From Bemisia tabaci (Eukaryota; Arthropoda; Insecta; Hemiptera; Aleyrodidae): a stretch of 64,000 nucleotides of DNA. Location: contig NC_092801.1 of assembly GCF_918797505.1 (NCBI RefSeq), positions 30,410,477-30,474,476 of the forward strand, in the 5' to 3' direction. Position 1 is the stretch's first letter, and each line of letters starts with the position of its first letter. Positions 21,371-32,361 of the stretch are shown here, one piece after another. The notes below the pieces were generated by a model that made no database searches, had not been told where the DNA came from, and saw nothing but the letters and a program-made list of their open reading frames with translations. The position numbers and the translations under genes are program-made.

Positions 21371-22035
21371 TTGTGTTTGATTCGAAGTTCTTTTTCTCCG
21401 CGCTGGAAGGGAAGGCAAGTGAAAGTCGACTTCCTCCGTCATACTTTTCATTTCTGATACCGCACTCGCTATGGCTCGGTCCGAGAGATACACTACTGCC
21501 TTTAATATAAAACCACGTATTTACATAGGATTTACGCTAGACTTGGGTGGTTTTACTCGGTAGGTCAGTTACAAAACTTCCATCGTCGGGTAAAATTCCG
21601 TGCTCTTAAGAGCCGACTTGTCTGCGAGGGACAATGCGCATTGAGTGGCGTAGTTTTGAAGAGTGAAAGTTCCGGCCCTTTCCGTCACTTTATTTGATGT
21701 TGCTCCACTTGGCCCGCTAATGTGCGACTACGTGGTTCAATGGGGAATATTCCACGCTTACACTGCGTAGTTGGGCATGAACCGCAGTTGTGCGTACGCT
21801 GTCGACTTTGATCCCGAAGTTATTCTTTGGAATGGTTCTGCAGCACGCGAGAGGTACAGCCAAATGAATCGAGTTTCCAGACTAGATATATTCATGATAA
21901 TATATTTTATATAAGAAAATCTGAAGTCCACTCTTCAGCGTGATGTTTGCGGAGTTTTTACGGCGATTTTTCAAATTTCCCGCGACCACGGGCAGTTTTT
22001 CTTAGTCGCTAATGACCAGTTTTGCCCGGAAAGAG
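21371..22035. other. No gene recognised
   Basis: AT-rich DNA with no long open frame and no repeat family identified. Confidence 0.4.
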
Positions 22036-22560
22036 CAGGGTTGCCTCAGAATTTAGAAAATGAAATTCCCTAAAATTTCTCGGTCGCATTTTAAGGAAAT
22101 TCCCTAACAATTGAATATAAGCCAGACGCACAGCGAAAAAACTTCGAGCATTGGACCCGAAGTTGAGGTCATATGGATCTCTGAAGTTTTCAGATCTCGC
22201 ATCTGAAAACTTGAGGTCCAGCTGCCGAAGTTCGGGTCAGACATCTGAAGTACTTAGGTACATACCGAAGGGTTCGGGTCAGACATCTGAAGGACTTAGG
22301 TATGTACCGGATACTTCGGCAGTTGGACCTCAAGTTTTTGGATGCGTGATCCAAAAACTTCAGAGATCCAAATGACCTCAACTTCGGGTCCCATGCACGA
22401 AGTTTTTTTCTCCGTCCGGTTAAGAAGACAAAGTTTGAATAGTTCCTACGCAAAATCTGTTGTTTGAAACGTCAAGCCCATTCTAAAAATTAAATAAAGG
22501 TGACTTAAACATTTTTCCCTGACATTTCTCGGGTTTCCCGGCGCTCCCTGAATAGTACGG
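22036..22560. mobile_element. Family H element interrupted by a family Q foldback
   Basis: CAGGGTTGCCTCAGAATTTA at the left, with TTCCCTGACATTT repeats at the right. An uninterrupted relative at 28998-29271 shows the expected sequence GCCAGACGGTTAAGAAGAC across the insertion point. Confidence 0.75.
22129..22416. mobile_element. Family Q foldback with 2-bp target duplication
   Basis: A 288-bp palindrome starting CACAGCGAAAAAACTTCG and ending CGAAGTTTTTTTCTCCGTC. The arms pair GGACCCGAAGTTGAGGTCAT with the inverse. The centre holds a tandem unit GTTCGGGTCAGACATCTGAA twice. The flanking CG (22127-22128 and 22417-22418) is single at the empty paralogous site near 29093, which proves a 2-bp duplication. 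Confidence 0.88.
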
Positions 22561-23326
22561 TGGGTACGATCAAAATCAAAGATTTTTTATTAGAAATTGC
22601 CACTTCGGGAGGTCATACTAGTTTCTAGTGTTAATTGTCCAACTTTGATGTTCTTTTTTGAAGTAAGAGTTAAGAGAGTCCAGATTTTCACGCAACCACG
22701 TCCACGTGGCCGGGAGGTTCCCGCACCCCCCGACGTAGACCAACCCTCGCTACCCTTCCCCACTTTCCGGACTCCCGAAAAACGACCTGGATCCCAGCAT
22801 CTGGGCCCGCGCGGGCGGCGCCGGCGCCTCGAAACCGCAGATCCGCTCGGTTCCCTTTCTCCGACCGCCGCGGCCCATAATCCGCAGACGGGCGGAAACG
22901 GCCGACTACCGCACTCTCGATCTAGGACTCCCGCCGGGCCGGACGGGGCGAGGGGTGGGGTGGGGGGGGTGACCGCATAACACGGGACGCCGACGTCTAA
23001 CCTTACTTTCACTGCGGCTAGTGCGAGATCGGTTGCGCAAACGGGGCCCCTCCCGGCCCCAACGACACCCCCCCCGTCCACCTAGACGCCCCCCCCGAGT
23101 CGCCGCGCTAAATTAAGACCGCCACGGGGAGGAGGACCGAGGGGACACAACCTGACCCTCTCCCCTCTTCACCCGGTGGATGCAGTCTGAACCTCTAGAC
23201 TAATTTTATTGAAATGGACCACTGGACAAAGTGCACATTTCTGCATTCTGACATGTGTTTTTCGGTTAGAATTTCACGTAGAACACGATTCCTGCAAAGA
23301 AAAATACTCAAATCAACTCTTAAATG
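22561..23326. other. GC-rich island, about 22690-23180
   Basis: Strong GC and CpG enrichment with poly-G and poly-C runs near 22960 and 23070. Open frames on both strands are composition-driven. No protein motif was recognised. Confidence 0.4.
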
Positions 23327-23446
23327 GACGTATTCCTGCCAAACGAACTATGTGCATGATGACGTGAGCTCTGTTATGCATGTATTCTTATGGGTCTCAG
23401 GGCTCATGTCTTGATGCACATAGTTCCCTTGGGCAGAAATACGTCC
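23327..23446. mobile_element. Family L foldback MITE
   Basis: GGACGTATTCCTGCCAAACG to the inverted GGGCAGAAATACGTCC, about 120 bp. It has the family's GTGAGCTCTG / CAGGGCTCATG core. Confidence 0.85.
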
Positions 23447-23692
23447 CAATGAGATACCAACGTTTTTATTTTACATTGGTTACGGGAAATTTGAATAATT
23501 GCGCGGAAACGAAATACTCTACGTGAGTCAAATAGCACCAAACAACAATTTTGGCAGACCATTGTGTTTTCAAGAGCGGGATAGGTTTGGATTCAAGAGT
23601 CAAGAAAAATTAGATATGTTGGCTAGGAGTTAATTTCAATAATTTTTGTTGCGAGAATCGTATTTCTACGTGAGATTTTTGTCAAGAAACAT
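23447..23692. other. No feature seen
   Basis: AT-rich DNA without open frames of interest. Confidence 0.35.
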
Positions 23693-23990
23693 TTATCAGA
23701 ATCAGAAAAAAAGAAATTAAAAAATGAGAACGGGAGGAAAGAAACGAGAAAGTTAGAACCATAAAAAAAAAAAATAAAAAAAAATAAAGGAAAACTTGAA
23801 AAAAAAAAAAAACAGGAAAAAGGGGGAGGTGCCTATCGAAAAAACAATGAGAGAGAAAAAAGTACGAGTTCTGATGGCTTATGTTCGCAAAATAAGAAAT
23901 GCAAATTTTCAAATTAAAATAGAATCAAATAAAAAGAAAATAAAAAAAAGAGAGTAAGTAAAACAGAAAAACACACCCAAAAAAACGGGA
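23693..23990. repeat. Purine-rich (A/G) low-complexity tract
   Basis: For about 300 bases the plus strand is almost entirely A and G, with long A-runs at 23763-23786 and 23800-23813. Pyrimidines are rare. It could adopt triplex or exclude nucleosomes. Apparent hydrophobic minus-strand frames here are artefacts of the T-rich complement. Confidence 0.8.
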
Positions 23991-24321
23991 AACAGCGCTG
24001 TAACGCTGAAAGCAACTGCAAGCGCTTTAAACAAGGTATCTCCAACTTAAAACTTGACGGAACTTTCCAATGAAGAAAGAGCGTAGATGGCGGCCCAAGT
24101 GGAGTGGAGTGAAGTATGGTATTTTTATGATTTTCCAGATTTTTGGTCATGAACTCTACCTCTCGTAACGGCACTTGCCTAATCGGACGAAATTATTTTA
24201 ATCACTCGGGTCTAAGGCATTTAAAGTGAGCCCGGCCCACTTAAACAGTTTTACGACTAGCCGGACGAAAGCAAGAGTGGTCAGTCCTGCCGATAGTCAG
24301 TCAGTCAGTCAGTCAGTCGTG
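23991..24321. repeat. Unassigned DNA ending in an (AGTC)n microsatellite
   Basis: About 24294-24318 is a run of AGTC units. No gene was recognised in the rest of the stretch. Confidence 0.7.
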
Positions 24322-24540
24322 CTACGATAGGGAAGAACGCCATATAAACATTTGAGAGTGCCAAGTGCCTCCGACAAAATGTTTATTTTTGAGGCCAGTC
24401 ATGAATATTTTTTCTTGAAATTTTCAGGAACTTTTGGTGAAATTGCGAACAAAATTATCTGAAAAAATGGAAGAAAAATAGTCATATGTTTACAAGGAAA
24501 TTCCTGTTTTATCAAAGAACATTTGGCGACGCCTGCGTCT
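24322..24540. repeat. Family A MITE, degraded
   Basis: GTGCTACGATAGGGAAGAAC resembles the A end; the interior CCGACAAAATGTTTATTTTTGA matches. The right end is cut before the CACGGCAG terminus. Confidence 0.6.
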
Positions 24541-24544
24541 GAAG

Positions 24545-24758
24545 GCTTGCTCCCTATCTTTACGGGAGAGTTTGTGTTGATGTAGATGTGGACTCTCGAT
24601 AGCGGGGGATATTCCCGGCCAATTCGGCCTCAACTTCAGAACTTTTTTTGAGCTTGGGAGTTGATTTCAGAGAAAACTGGTGGCGCCATCGTGTTTCTCG
24701 CGAACTTTTATTTAAATATTGATGGTCAAATCGCAAATTTCTCACACATGCAACATCT
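24545..24758. repeat. Family B element, right half
   Basis: CTCCCTATCTTTACGGGAGA through CACACATGCAACATCTCT. The left half is missing, as in the copy at 862. Confidence 0.75.
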
Positions 24759-24763
24759 CTATT

Positions 24764-25015
24764 CTGCTGTGCTAAGGAAGAACGCCGTATGAGCCATCAA
24801 AAGTTGCCATATTTCCTTTAAGAAAACCCGAATTTACTGAAAAAATTCTAGTGTTTTTCCTCAAATTTTTCAGTCAATTTTGTTCACGATTTAATCTAAA
24901 ATATCTGAAAATTTCAAGGAAAACCGTGCTTAAATTTCGTCAAAAATACATGTTTTATCCGGGGAAATTTGGCAACTCTCGAATGTTCATACGGCGTTCT
25001 TCCTTAGCACGGCAG
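24764..25015. mobile_element. Family A MITE with perfect TATT duplication
   Basis: CTGCTGTGCTAAGGAAGAAC to the inverted TTCTTCCTTAGCACGGCAG, 252 bp. TATT is repeated at 24760-24763 and 25016-25019. Confidence 0.9.
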
Positions 25016-25199
25016 TATTGTAGTTCCTAATGACAAAATGTAGTCCCATTTTTCCGAAAGTCAAGCCTAATAAGACTGGAAGCGAGCTCCTGCATAGAGC
25101 TCCTTGCACCTCGACGGTGGCGGCGGGCGTGAAATTCCAACTGCGCAGTTAAATTCCGTCTCGGGGTCGGGGCGGCCAAGTTTCCCGGGTCCCCCGTCG

Positions 25200-26763
25200 C
25201 ACACTGTGGTATTGGACCTGAAAAGCTGGCCAAAACTATTTATCACCAGATATCGCCGAGTTTTAAAAATATTTTACAATCAGTACTTCTTCTTAAGTGA
25301 TAATATGCACAATTTAACCACTTAAGACATCATACGACAATTTGCGGAGAGTTTAAAGAGGGTGCAAGAAGCCCTCCAAAAAGCCTTTAAAAGGACGCAA
25401 AGTATCTAACTAAAGCGGTGCATTTAGACGAGTTTCTCCTTCACCTATGGTCTACTTTTTGAAATAAGGACTTTCTATTACCTCATTAATGGTTTTTTTT
25501 AAAAACAGCGTAAGTCACTTCAAAATTTTTGACCAAACAGCCGATCTCTCACATTGAGGAGTAATTGTACATTTCTCAAAACAATTAATATGAATCATTC
25601 TAGATATTAGATTTTTGACAGTTTTGAATCAAAATTAGTCCTAATATGAAAGTGCCGGGACCTCCATATGATGATTTGAGGATAAATTATAAGATGAAAA
25701 TGAGTTTTATCATAATAAGAACCATTGTAAGGACAGAAAGCACCTGTGAAAAAGATTCATTTTGATGGGTTCCTTCCTAACCCATGGTCCCACATCTCAA
25801 AGTGAGGCACTTCACTAAGAAATTTGTAAGAAAACCACATATCTCACTTTTACGAGGCTTCAAGTGTGCCTCACAGCGTAATTTTATGGTGCCAGAGGGC
25901 CACTTTTAAGGCCCCATCCCCGGGGCCGCATGGACTCAAATTTGTCTGTCAAAGTAAATCATGGCATAAATATGTCTATACTCAAGGATAATGCACGAAG
26001 ATATTGTTAGATAACGGATTAAGCACATTTGCAAGACTTTAAAGTGACCCTCCCATCCGCTTTCAAATTATTTTTTTTAATCCCTCTTTCGAGGGCGTAG
26101 GGGCCAAAAAAACAGGTTGGGTGACCAAATATCACCCAATTGGTACTAAATGGGTCAGAGCTGTTGGAAAAATACAATTTCAGTCGTCATATCGACATAA
26201 TTTTTCCCGTTCATTTTTGTGAAAATCGCTCAAAAGTCCATGTTTGAAGTCAAAAATTTCAATTTCCTCAGTTTTCCTCAGTCTGTCGACCCTGAATCCT
26301 GAAAATACCCACTTCGGACTATAACATTCCGCCTGAAACCGCTTGAGAGTAGTTGAGAGAAATTTTTAATCGGACTGTGAAATTCGAAAAAAACGTTTAC
26401 TTTTACATCACTTTTCAACCTCCTGTGAAAATCACTAAAAAAGGAAATTTCGAAAATACTGTGGTTAGTTGTGTAGAATATACCCTTAAGAATGTGTTGC
26501 ATATCGCCGAACTTCCCTCCCATGGTCGCACAGTTGAAGTAAACTGATCGACGAGTAGCGCGTCGAAACATATAAAAAAAATCGCTGAGAAATAGGTAAC
26601 TTCGTGGTCTCTTCGCGGGAAATTGAGCCACTCGAAAAATGGCACATACATGGCTACTGGGGTAAAAAACGGTGTAGATTTCGAATATCACATTGGTTTT
26701 CCAAAAAAAAAAAATTTAAAATTGAGGTTTTGGCCAGGTTTTTCGGTCAAATACCACAGTGTG
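25200..26763. mobile_element. Transib-like non-autonomous element
   Basis: The left end CACACTGTGGTATTGGACC matches the inverted right end CACACTGTGGTATTTGACC; similarity continues through CTGGCCAAAA. A 5-bp GC-rich direct repeat CGTCG flanks it (25195-25199 and 26764-26768). CAC-initiated ends with a 5-bp GC-rich duplication are, as I recall, hallmarks of Transib, the superfamily related to RAG1. The 1564-bp interior has only short frames and no RAG1-like core, so it is non-autonomous. Superfamily assignment is an inference. Confidence 0.65.
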
Positions 26764-26768
26764 CGTCG

Positions 26769-27020
26769 GACGGCACCGGTTCTCGGTGCGGCTCCGACGC
26801 CGCGCGGCAACGCCTCCGAAAGCCATCAATCAGCGACTTCATAACTAGTTGGCGGCCGGCCCGTCGCCCCAAATTTTGAATGGGCGCGTACCGCGGCGAA
26901 TTACGCGATTCAGCGGGGGGAGGCGTCGGGGATCCTCCGGCCTGGAGAACTTTTTTGGAAAATGGGTCAGAGTCTCGGATTTCGGCCGTACGCGCGTCCG
27001 CGCGGCCTGGATAAACGCCT
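26769..27020. other. GC-rich island beside the Transib-like element
   Basis: With 25130-25199 this forms one GC-rich block into which the AT-rich element was inserted. No protein motif was recognised. Confidence 0.45.
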
Positions 27021-27490
27021 CGCGGCGGTTGAAAAGACGTATCGAGTCCAAGCACTCGTGCTGAAGGGGACTATAACAAGAAGAAAGACTTTCACTAATC
27101 TGGAACGATTCATTTTACAGACCCCGCAATGATAATCTAGGTTACGTAATCGGGTGAGGGAAAAGTTCAGGTAGATTTTCAGCTTTAGCGTGATGCATTC
27201 GGGTACGATCAATGGATTTCAACCAATAGGTGGATTAAATATTTTTGGAAAATCGAACTTTGCTCTGAAATGGTTGAAAAGACGTATCGAGTCCACTGAC
27301 TGATGCTAAAAGGGACTATAAGATTTTCACTAACCTAGGATGATGTATTTTAGAGACCTCGCAATAATAATCTTGGTTACGTAATCGGGGAGGTAAAAGT
27401 TGAGGTCGATTTTCAGCTCTTGCACGATGCATTCTCGATACGATGAATCGATGTATTTCAACCATTAAGTGGCTCAATTTTGGATGAACG
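27021..27490. repeat. Imperfect tandem duplication, period about 245 bp
   Basis: GAAAAGACGTATCGAGTCCA at 27031 recurs at 27276 (GAAAAGACGTATCGAGTCCA). The copies stay alignable through GGTTACGTAATCGGG and GATTTTCAGCT. Both units are diverged, so the event is old. Confidence 0.8.
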
Positions 27491-27869
27491 AACCTTTAGT
27501 TTCTAGATCAATCGTTAGGGAATTCGATTTGATGAAATTCGAAAAATTTCGAAAATTTCAAATTCTCGCTCGAATTGCGACAAAAATGACAAAGCCACAA
27601 AAATTCCATAGGTGGCTTGAAGATTAACTGACTGCACAATCGCGATTATTGCAGACAAATACTATACTCTAAAAAATCAATGCGCAGGAGATTGCATACT
27701 TTCCAGGCTTCATTGAAACTCGCGTGGTATGAAGGGAAAAATTCCGGACCGTCTTGCGGAATTTCTGCACTTGTATAGTACTTCCTAACCGCCCTTAAAA
27801 AATCAGTACTATTTCCAGATTCGTTAACACCCTGCTGAGTTTTCGTTCCTTCTTAACTCGAAACGCTCA
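27491..27869. other. No gene; family K-like fragment
   Basis: 27540-27830 contains AAATTCGAAAAATTTCGAAA and TTGCGGAATTTCTGCACTTG, resembling a family K right half. Confidence 0.5.
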
Positions 27870-28168
27870 CAGGGTGTCTACTGAAACAGGCTGGCCGAAA
27901 ATCAGTACTTTTGCGGTACTTCTTCAGTACATTCCCAAGAAATTCAGTACCTCCTGAACAAAAAAAGTCAGTGCTTTTTCAATGACCTCAACTGACGAAA
28001 TTCGAAAAATCTCAAAAATTTGAACCTCCTGCTCAACTTGCGACAAAAATAAACAAAATCCGGACTTTCTTGCAAAATTTCCGCACTTTTTCAGTACTTC
28101 CGGACCGCCCTTGAAAAATCAGCACTATTTCCGAACTTTCCGGAAATTCCGGATTTGGAGACACCCTG
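27870..28168. mobile_element. Family K element
   Basis: CAGGGTGTCTACTGAAACAG to GGAGACACCCTG, 299 bp. It has the same interior order of blocks as 52175-52496. Confidence 0.85.
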
Positions 28169-28369
28169 GACTCATACAATTTCAAGTCTCTATTTCAATT
28201 TGTTCAAAAGTTACGGGTGTGATGCCCAGTGCGGTACTTTTAGATCACCCTGAATAATCCCTAAAGGCGAAGCGAGATCATCCCTTCCACGACGAAAGGG
28301 ACATTTTTCCGTCGCAGCTTCGTTGTTTTCAAAGGCGCAGCCGAAGCCCTCGCGCGGGCGTATGTGATG

Positions 28370-28530
28370 ACGCGGGCGCTAAACAATCAGTGCAGTATTT
28401 AAACGGGCCGGAATCGAACGTATTGAGCTATCGATGCCGTTACGTCACGACGTAACGACCCAGCTGCATAAAGAACCGACGACCAATAAACCTACGGCAC
28501 GTTGACGTCCTCTGACGTTTTCCTTGTGTG
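28370..28530. promoter_or_regulatory. Putative regulatory segment with CRE-like sites
   Basis: Several ACGTCA/TGACGT cores cluster here: TTACGTCACGACGTAA at 28440-28455, TTGACGTCC at about 28502 and CTGACGTT at about 28512. A TATTTAAA at 28396 and CCAATAAA near 28483 add a promoter-like look. No downstream gene was identified, so the role is a guess. Confidence 0.3.
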
Positions 28531-28560
28531 CTTTTCCCGCCCCCCCCCTCCTCCCCCACT

Positions 28561-29034
28561 TTCCTACGCGGAAGGTCTGTCTCGGTGGGACGTTAAAGTT
28601 TAATCGCTTTTCCAACGTCAACTTCGCGATTTTTTTCCCATTTTGTCACTACTGTTGTGTGTCAATTAAGTAGCACGGATTCGTTTTTCGCTACCTGGCA
28701 AAAACGTTGAGTTTGTATTCGTAATGAGGGAAAACAGGGTGACAACCATTGACCTAGGATCAGGGTTGCCACAAAATTTAAGAAATGAAATTCCAAGTTC
28801 CTACGCGGAAGGTCTGTCTCGGCGGGACGTTAAAGTTTAATCGCTTTTCCAACGTCAACTTCGCGATTTTTTTTCCATTTTGTCACTACTGTTGTGTGTC
28901 AATTATGTCGCACGGATTCGTTTTTCGCTACCTGGCAAAAAAGTTGGGTTTGTATTCGTGCTGAGGAAAAACAGGGTGACAGCCGTTGACCTAAGGCCAG
29001 GGTTGCCACAAAATTTAAAAAATGAAATTCCCTG
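28561..29034. repeat. Tandem duplication, period 237 bp
   Basis: CCTACGCGGAAGGTCTGTCT occurs at 28563 and 28800. The units remain near-identical through TTCGTTTTTCGCTACCTGGC to the family H start GGGTTGCCACAAAATTT, so the duplication is recent. The second unit runs into a full family H element. Confidence 0.88.
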
Positions 29035-29271
29035 CCATTTCCCTAATTTTTCTGTCTGGTGAAATTCCCTGACAATTGAAGATATGCCAGACGGTTAAGA
29101 AGACATCATTTGGAAAAGTTTTCACGCAAAATCTGTTGTCCGAACCATCACATCAATTCTGGAAAGAAAATATAGGTGACTCAACATTTTTCCGTGACAC
29201 TTTCGTCATTTTCCTGACATTTCCAGGTTTTACCAGATATTTCCCGGTTTTCCCTGACTAAGGTAACCCTG
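28998..29271. mobile_element. Family H element
   Basis: CAGGGTTGCCACAAAATTTA at the left and GGTAACCCTG at the right. The interior GCCAGACGGTTAAGAAGAC is the empty-site equivalent of the family Q insertion at 22129. Confidence 0.8.
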
Positions 29272-29531
29272 TAAGACCGGGGTGGCATGTTTCCTTGAAC
29301 TTCAAAATTTCCTGATTATTTCGTGATTTAACGGGGGTTTTGAATATAAAATTGACTTTTCATGGTTGCACCTCCCTGATTTGATGAATTTCCTGGTTTG
29401 AATGATGGGCAAATTAATTCCTTAGATTCTATAAGCATACTCTTCAAGCGCGATATAGAAATGAAATAATAAAATTTTATAGGACGACAAGATATTTAAA
29501 TAATTTTAACAAAGTAGGTTGGATTCAAATT
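29272..29531. other. No feature beyond TTCCTGATT-type simple sequence
   Basis: AT-rich DNA with a few CCTGATT units reminiscent of family K interiors. Confidence 0.35.
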
Positions 29532-29757
29532 CACTGGAAAAAATTATTTTGAATCCACAGGTGAAACTCTGAAATTATTTGACAAGAAAAAATACTCTTG
29601 ATTCGATATAATTTTTGCTTGAATCGAGAGCAAAGCCTCTTAAAATCAGAGTATTTTATTTTGATTCATAGGCAAAAATCCGATTGAATCAAGAGTACTT
29701 TTTGCTGTTAATTTTTTTAGGAGTCTGGACTGGGGATCCAAGAGACTATTTTTCAGT
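29532..29757. repeat. Family D foldback MITE, diverged
   Basis: CACTGGAAAAAATTATTTTG to a decayed TTTTTCAGTATT end. The interior GACAAGAAAAAATACTCTTG and its inverse are retained. Confidence 0.75.
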
Positions 29758-30337
29758 ATTCCCTGACCACCCCAGGGGTTCCAGGTCCTTCCAGACTCTT
29801 GTAATCTGGCTTTCGAGCCAAAAACTGAAGATTTCTTTATCATCTTAATACCACGGTTCGTAATTCAAATTACGACTCTCCGATCCGAGCGGAATATTTT
29901 CTCCATGTGAGTGCGACCGAATTACGTCGTAGCATCCCGAAGGAGGCCAGCATCGACTTCTGTGACCCGTTCCACCCGTAAACCGGCCCGGGTTCGTGTT
30001 GTGAGTTACGGACTACAATCGAAAGCTGTGACGTCATGAGGCCGATTCATGAAAAGGCGGAGAGTCAATAAACGAACGGGAGGCTGAGCTTCCTACGTCA
30101 GTAGTTTGTTAGGTGCCTGCGTCGCGTCGTAGGGTCCCAGGTGCACAGTCCGAGAGATGTGTTTATCAACAACCTCTTTCGATTACTACACAATGCAACG
30201 CCTTAGCCGTTGTTTACGCACCCGCGATCGAGATCGGAAGTCGAGCTCTCATTGGTTGATCGGTCCGGAGATTGATTTTATTTATTCATTTTATTTATTT
30301 TCTTACGTTACGTCTCGAGGGCCCCGCGTAACATGCC
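29758..30337. other. No gene; one perfect CRE palindrome
   Basis: A TGACGTCA lies at 30029-30036 in a moderately GC-rich stretch (about 29930-30250). A promoter is possible, but no gene follows that I can recognise. Confidence 0.35.
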
Positions 30338-30740
30338 ACTGAAAAAAAAATCTCGGTGTATTTACAAAGAAAAGGGTAAAATTACCAAGAATTCAGGGTT
30401 CTATTTGATCCCAGTTTTTTCTTGGTAAAATTACCATATATGGAATTGGTAATTAATCTCGGTAAAATTATCGAACTTTCTCGGTAATTTTACTGGACCT
30501 TGGTAAAAACGCCAATATTTTTTATCGACTGTGGTAGAATTACCGAGATAAAATGGCAAAGTTACCGGGAATTGATTACCAATAAAAGTGGTATTCTTAC
30601 CTGAAAAAACAGTAAAAATACCGGTTTTTAGGTAAGCTAACCAGTCTGTCTTGGTAAAATTACGAATAATTGGTAAAAAAGTGAGATGGTAAAGATACCA
30701 ACGGACCTTGGTAAAAACGCCGAGAATTTTTTTTCAGTGT
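30338..30740. mobile_element. Family E foldback MITE
   Basis: CACTGAAAAAAAAATCTCGG to TTTTTTTTCAGTG, about 400 bp built almost entirely of GGTAAAATTACC-type sub-repeats. TGC flanks both sides (30335-30337 and 30741-30743). Confidence 0.85.
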
Positions 30741-31000
30741 GCTATGATACGTAGTACAGTTAGTAGATAGAGTCAATAGGAGAGGTTGGACAACATTTGG
30801 AAACTTTAAACGCTTATAACTCCGTTTATAAAAAATTTTGAGGTACTAAGAGTGGTTTTATTGGTTTTCACGAGAAATTTTCCTCTACGGCGCTCTTCAA
30901 AATTTGAATTGTGACGAAATATACATCAAAATTTGCACTTTTAGTTGAAAATTTCATGTCCGACCTCTCTAATTGACTCAATCCACCGTGTGGCGCCGAG
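30741..31000. other. No feature seen
   Basis: AT-rich and unassigned. Confidence 0.35.
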
Positions 31001-31056
31001 AAACCTAAGTGGATACTTCACGCATTGCGCAATGCTTGAAGTATCCACTTAGGTTT
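31001..31056. repeat. Perfect 20-bp stem hairpin
   Basis: AAACCTAAGTGGATACTTCA pairs perfectly with TGAAGTATCCACTTAGGTTT. The 16-base loop is itself a near palindrome (GCATTGCGCAATGC). Confidence 0.9.
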
Positions 31057-31202
31057 GTAGGCGCTGGCCGGCATGCAACGGCGCGTCGCTGCCCTGACGA
31101 TAGAACGTAGCATTTCAATGTTGCCGAATTTCCCCGCAGAAATTGCACTTCAAGCAGGAGAATTTGGTGATTTGTAACGGAAAATTTCACTGATTTTTCC
31201 TA

Positions 31203-31479
31203 CAGGGTGGCTAGCGACCGAGAAACCCGGGAAAATTCAGGAAATGCAACTCAACCACGAAAAATCGGAGAATTTTTTCAATGCCCAGGGATTTTTTCTG
31301 AAGTCGGATTCCAAGTAAAAATCGGGTTCGCGACAGGCCACCTGTTCGCGATGGTGTGCCAAAATTTTGACCACATTACTTAAGTGCCCTTAAATTATCA
31401 TAAACAAGTCGGGAAATTTCATTAAAAGAAGTCAGGGAAAAGTCAGGGAATGATGAAATGAATTTTGCTAGCCACCCTG
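31203..31479. mobile_element. Foldback-like element with CAGGGTGGCTAGC ends
   Basis: CAGGGTGGCTAGCGACC and the inverted TTGCTAGCCACCCTG bound 277 bp. The interior has GGGAAAATTCAGG / GTCAGGGAA repeats like families H and K. Confidence 0.7.
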
Positions 31480-32361
31480 CATTTGTTGTAAAAATCTGAA
31501 CATGTTTAAATCAATCATCGTTCATCGGACGTCTGATTGGCTGAAAAAATCGCGCGGAAGATCTGATTGTCACGCACTTTCCCTATTCAATGTAGACTCT
31601 TAATTTCTCTATGGGAATTTTCAAAATTTTGAAGGTACATCCCTGAGAAGGGGGAAGAATATTAGGGGTTGTAGGGGTGGTGCTGTAATGTTCGATCAAC
31701 CAATCGTTGCTAAAGTCTCGCTATTGACTATAGTCTGACAACCGACGCGACGATGTCAATGTTCGAATTAGAGGTTGAAACGATATGTCTCAAGAGCAGT
31801 ATGAGCATATCGGTTAAGAGGTTGGATATACTAACGGGAAGAACCGAGAGTTTTCCTTGTTTTTCACGACACTTAGGTTTCCGACAAAATAATAAGTGAT
31901 GTAGAATAGCTGATGGCTTTGGGGTCGTTCAAGTATTACACGTAAGTCACTTAAAGAGGGAGGGGCAATAGGACGCGAGCCTCACAACTGAAGAAAATCA
32001 ATCATTTTCAAAAACAAAATTTGTTCACCTATTTTTCGCGCTTCCAAAAGTTGGAGAAAATTGGGGGGGGGGAGGGGAAGACAGAGAGAGAAGGAGTCAC
32101 AGGCTAATCTTACGTGATTTAAAATGGGGGTCAAAAAGTAGGCCAAAATGCCATCTGTGATACTTCGACGGCCTATGAGGAATAGTATTTAACTGGTTGA
32201 ATTCAGTAGAAGAGATAAGGAGGTGGATTGATGTGCCCTTCGAATGTTAATTTTTGCGTCTAGAGCGGATGGTTCGGCTTATTTTGACGAGAATGTAATG
32301 GACACAAGAAATTGAACGGTCAGGGCAAACGTATAATACAGAAAATCAAGAAACTACATTG
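31480..32361. other. No gene recognised
   Basis: AT-rich and unique within the window, with a G-run near 32065. Confidence 0.4.

Noticed and set aside
22590..23081. 163-codon minus-strand frame in the GC-rich island
   Set aside because: Composition-driven; the opposite strand also has a long frame, and no motif is visible.
23682..24174. Phe-rich, membrane-like minus-strand frames
   Set aside because: They are the T-rich complement of a purine tract; hydrophobicity is an artefact of TTT codons.
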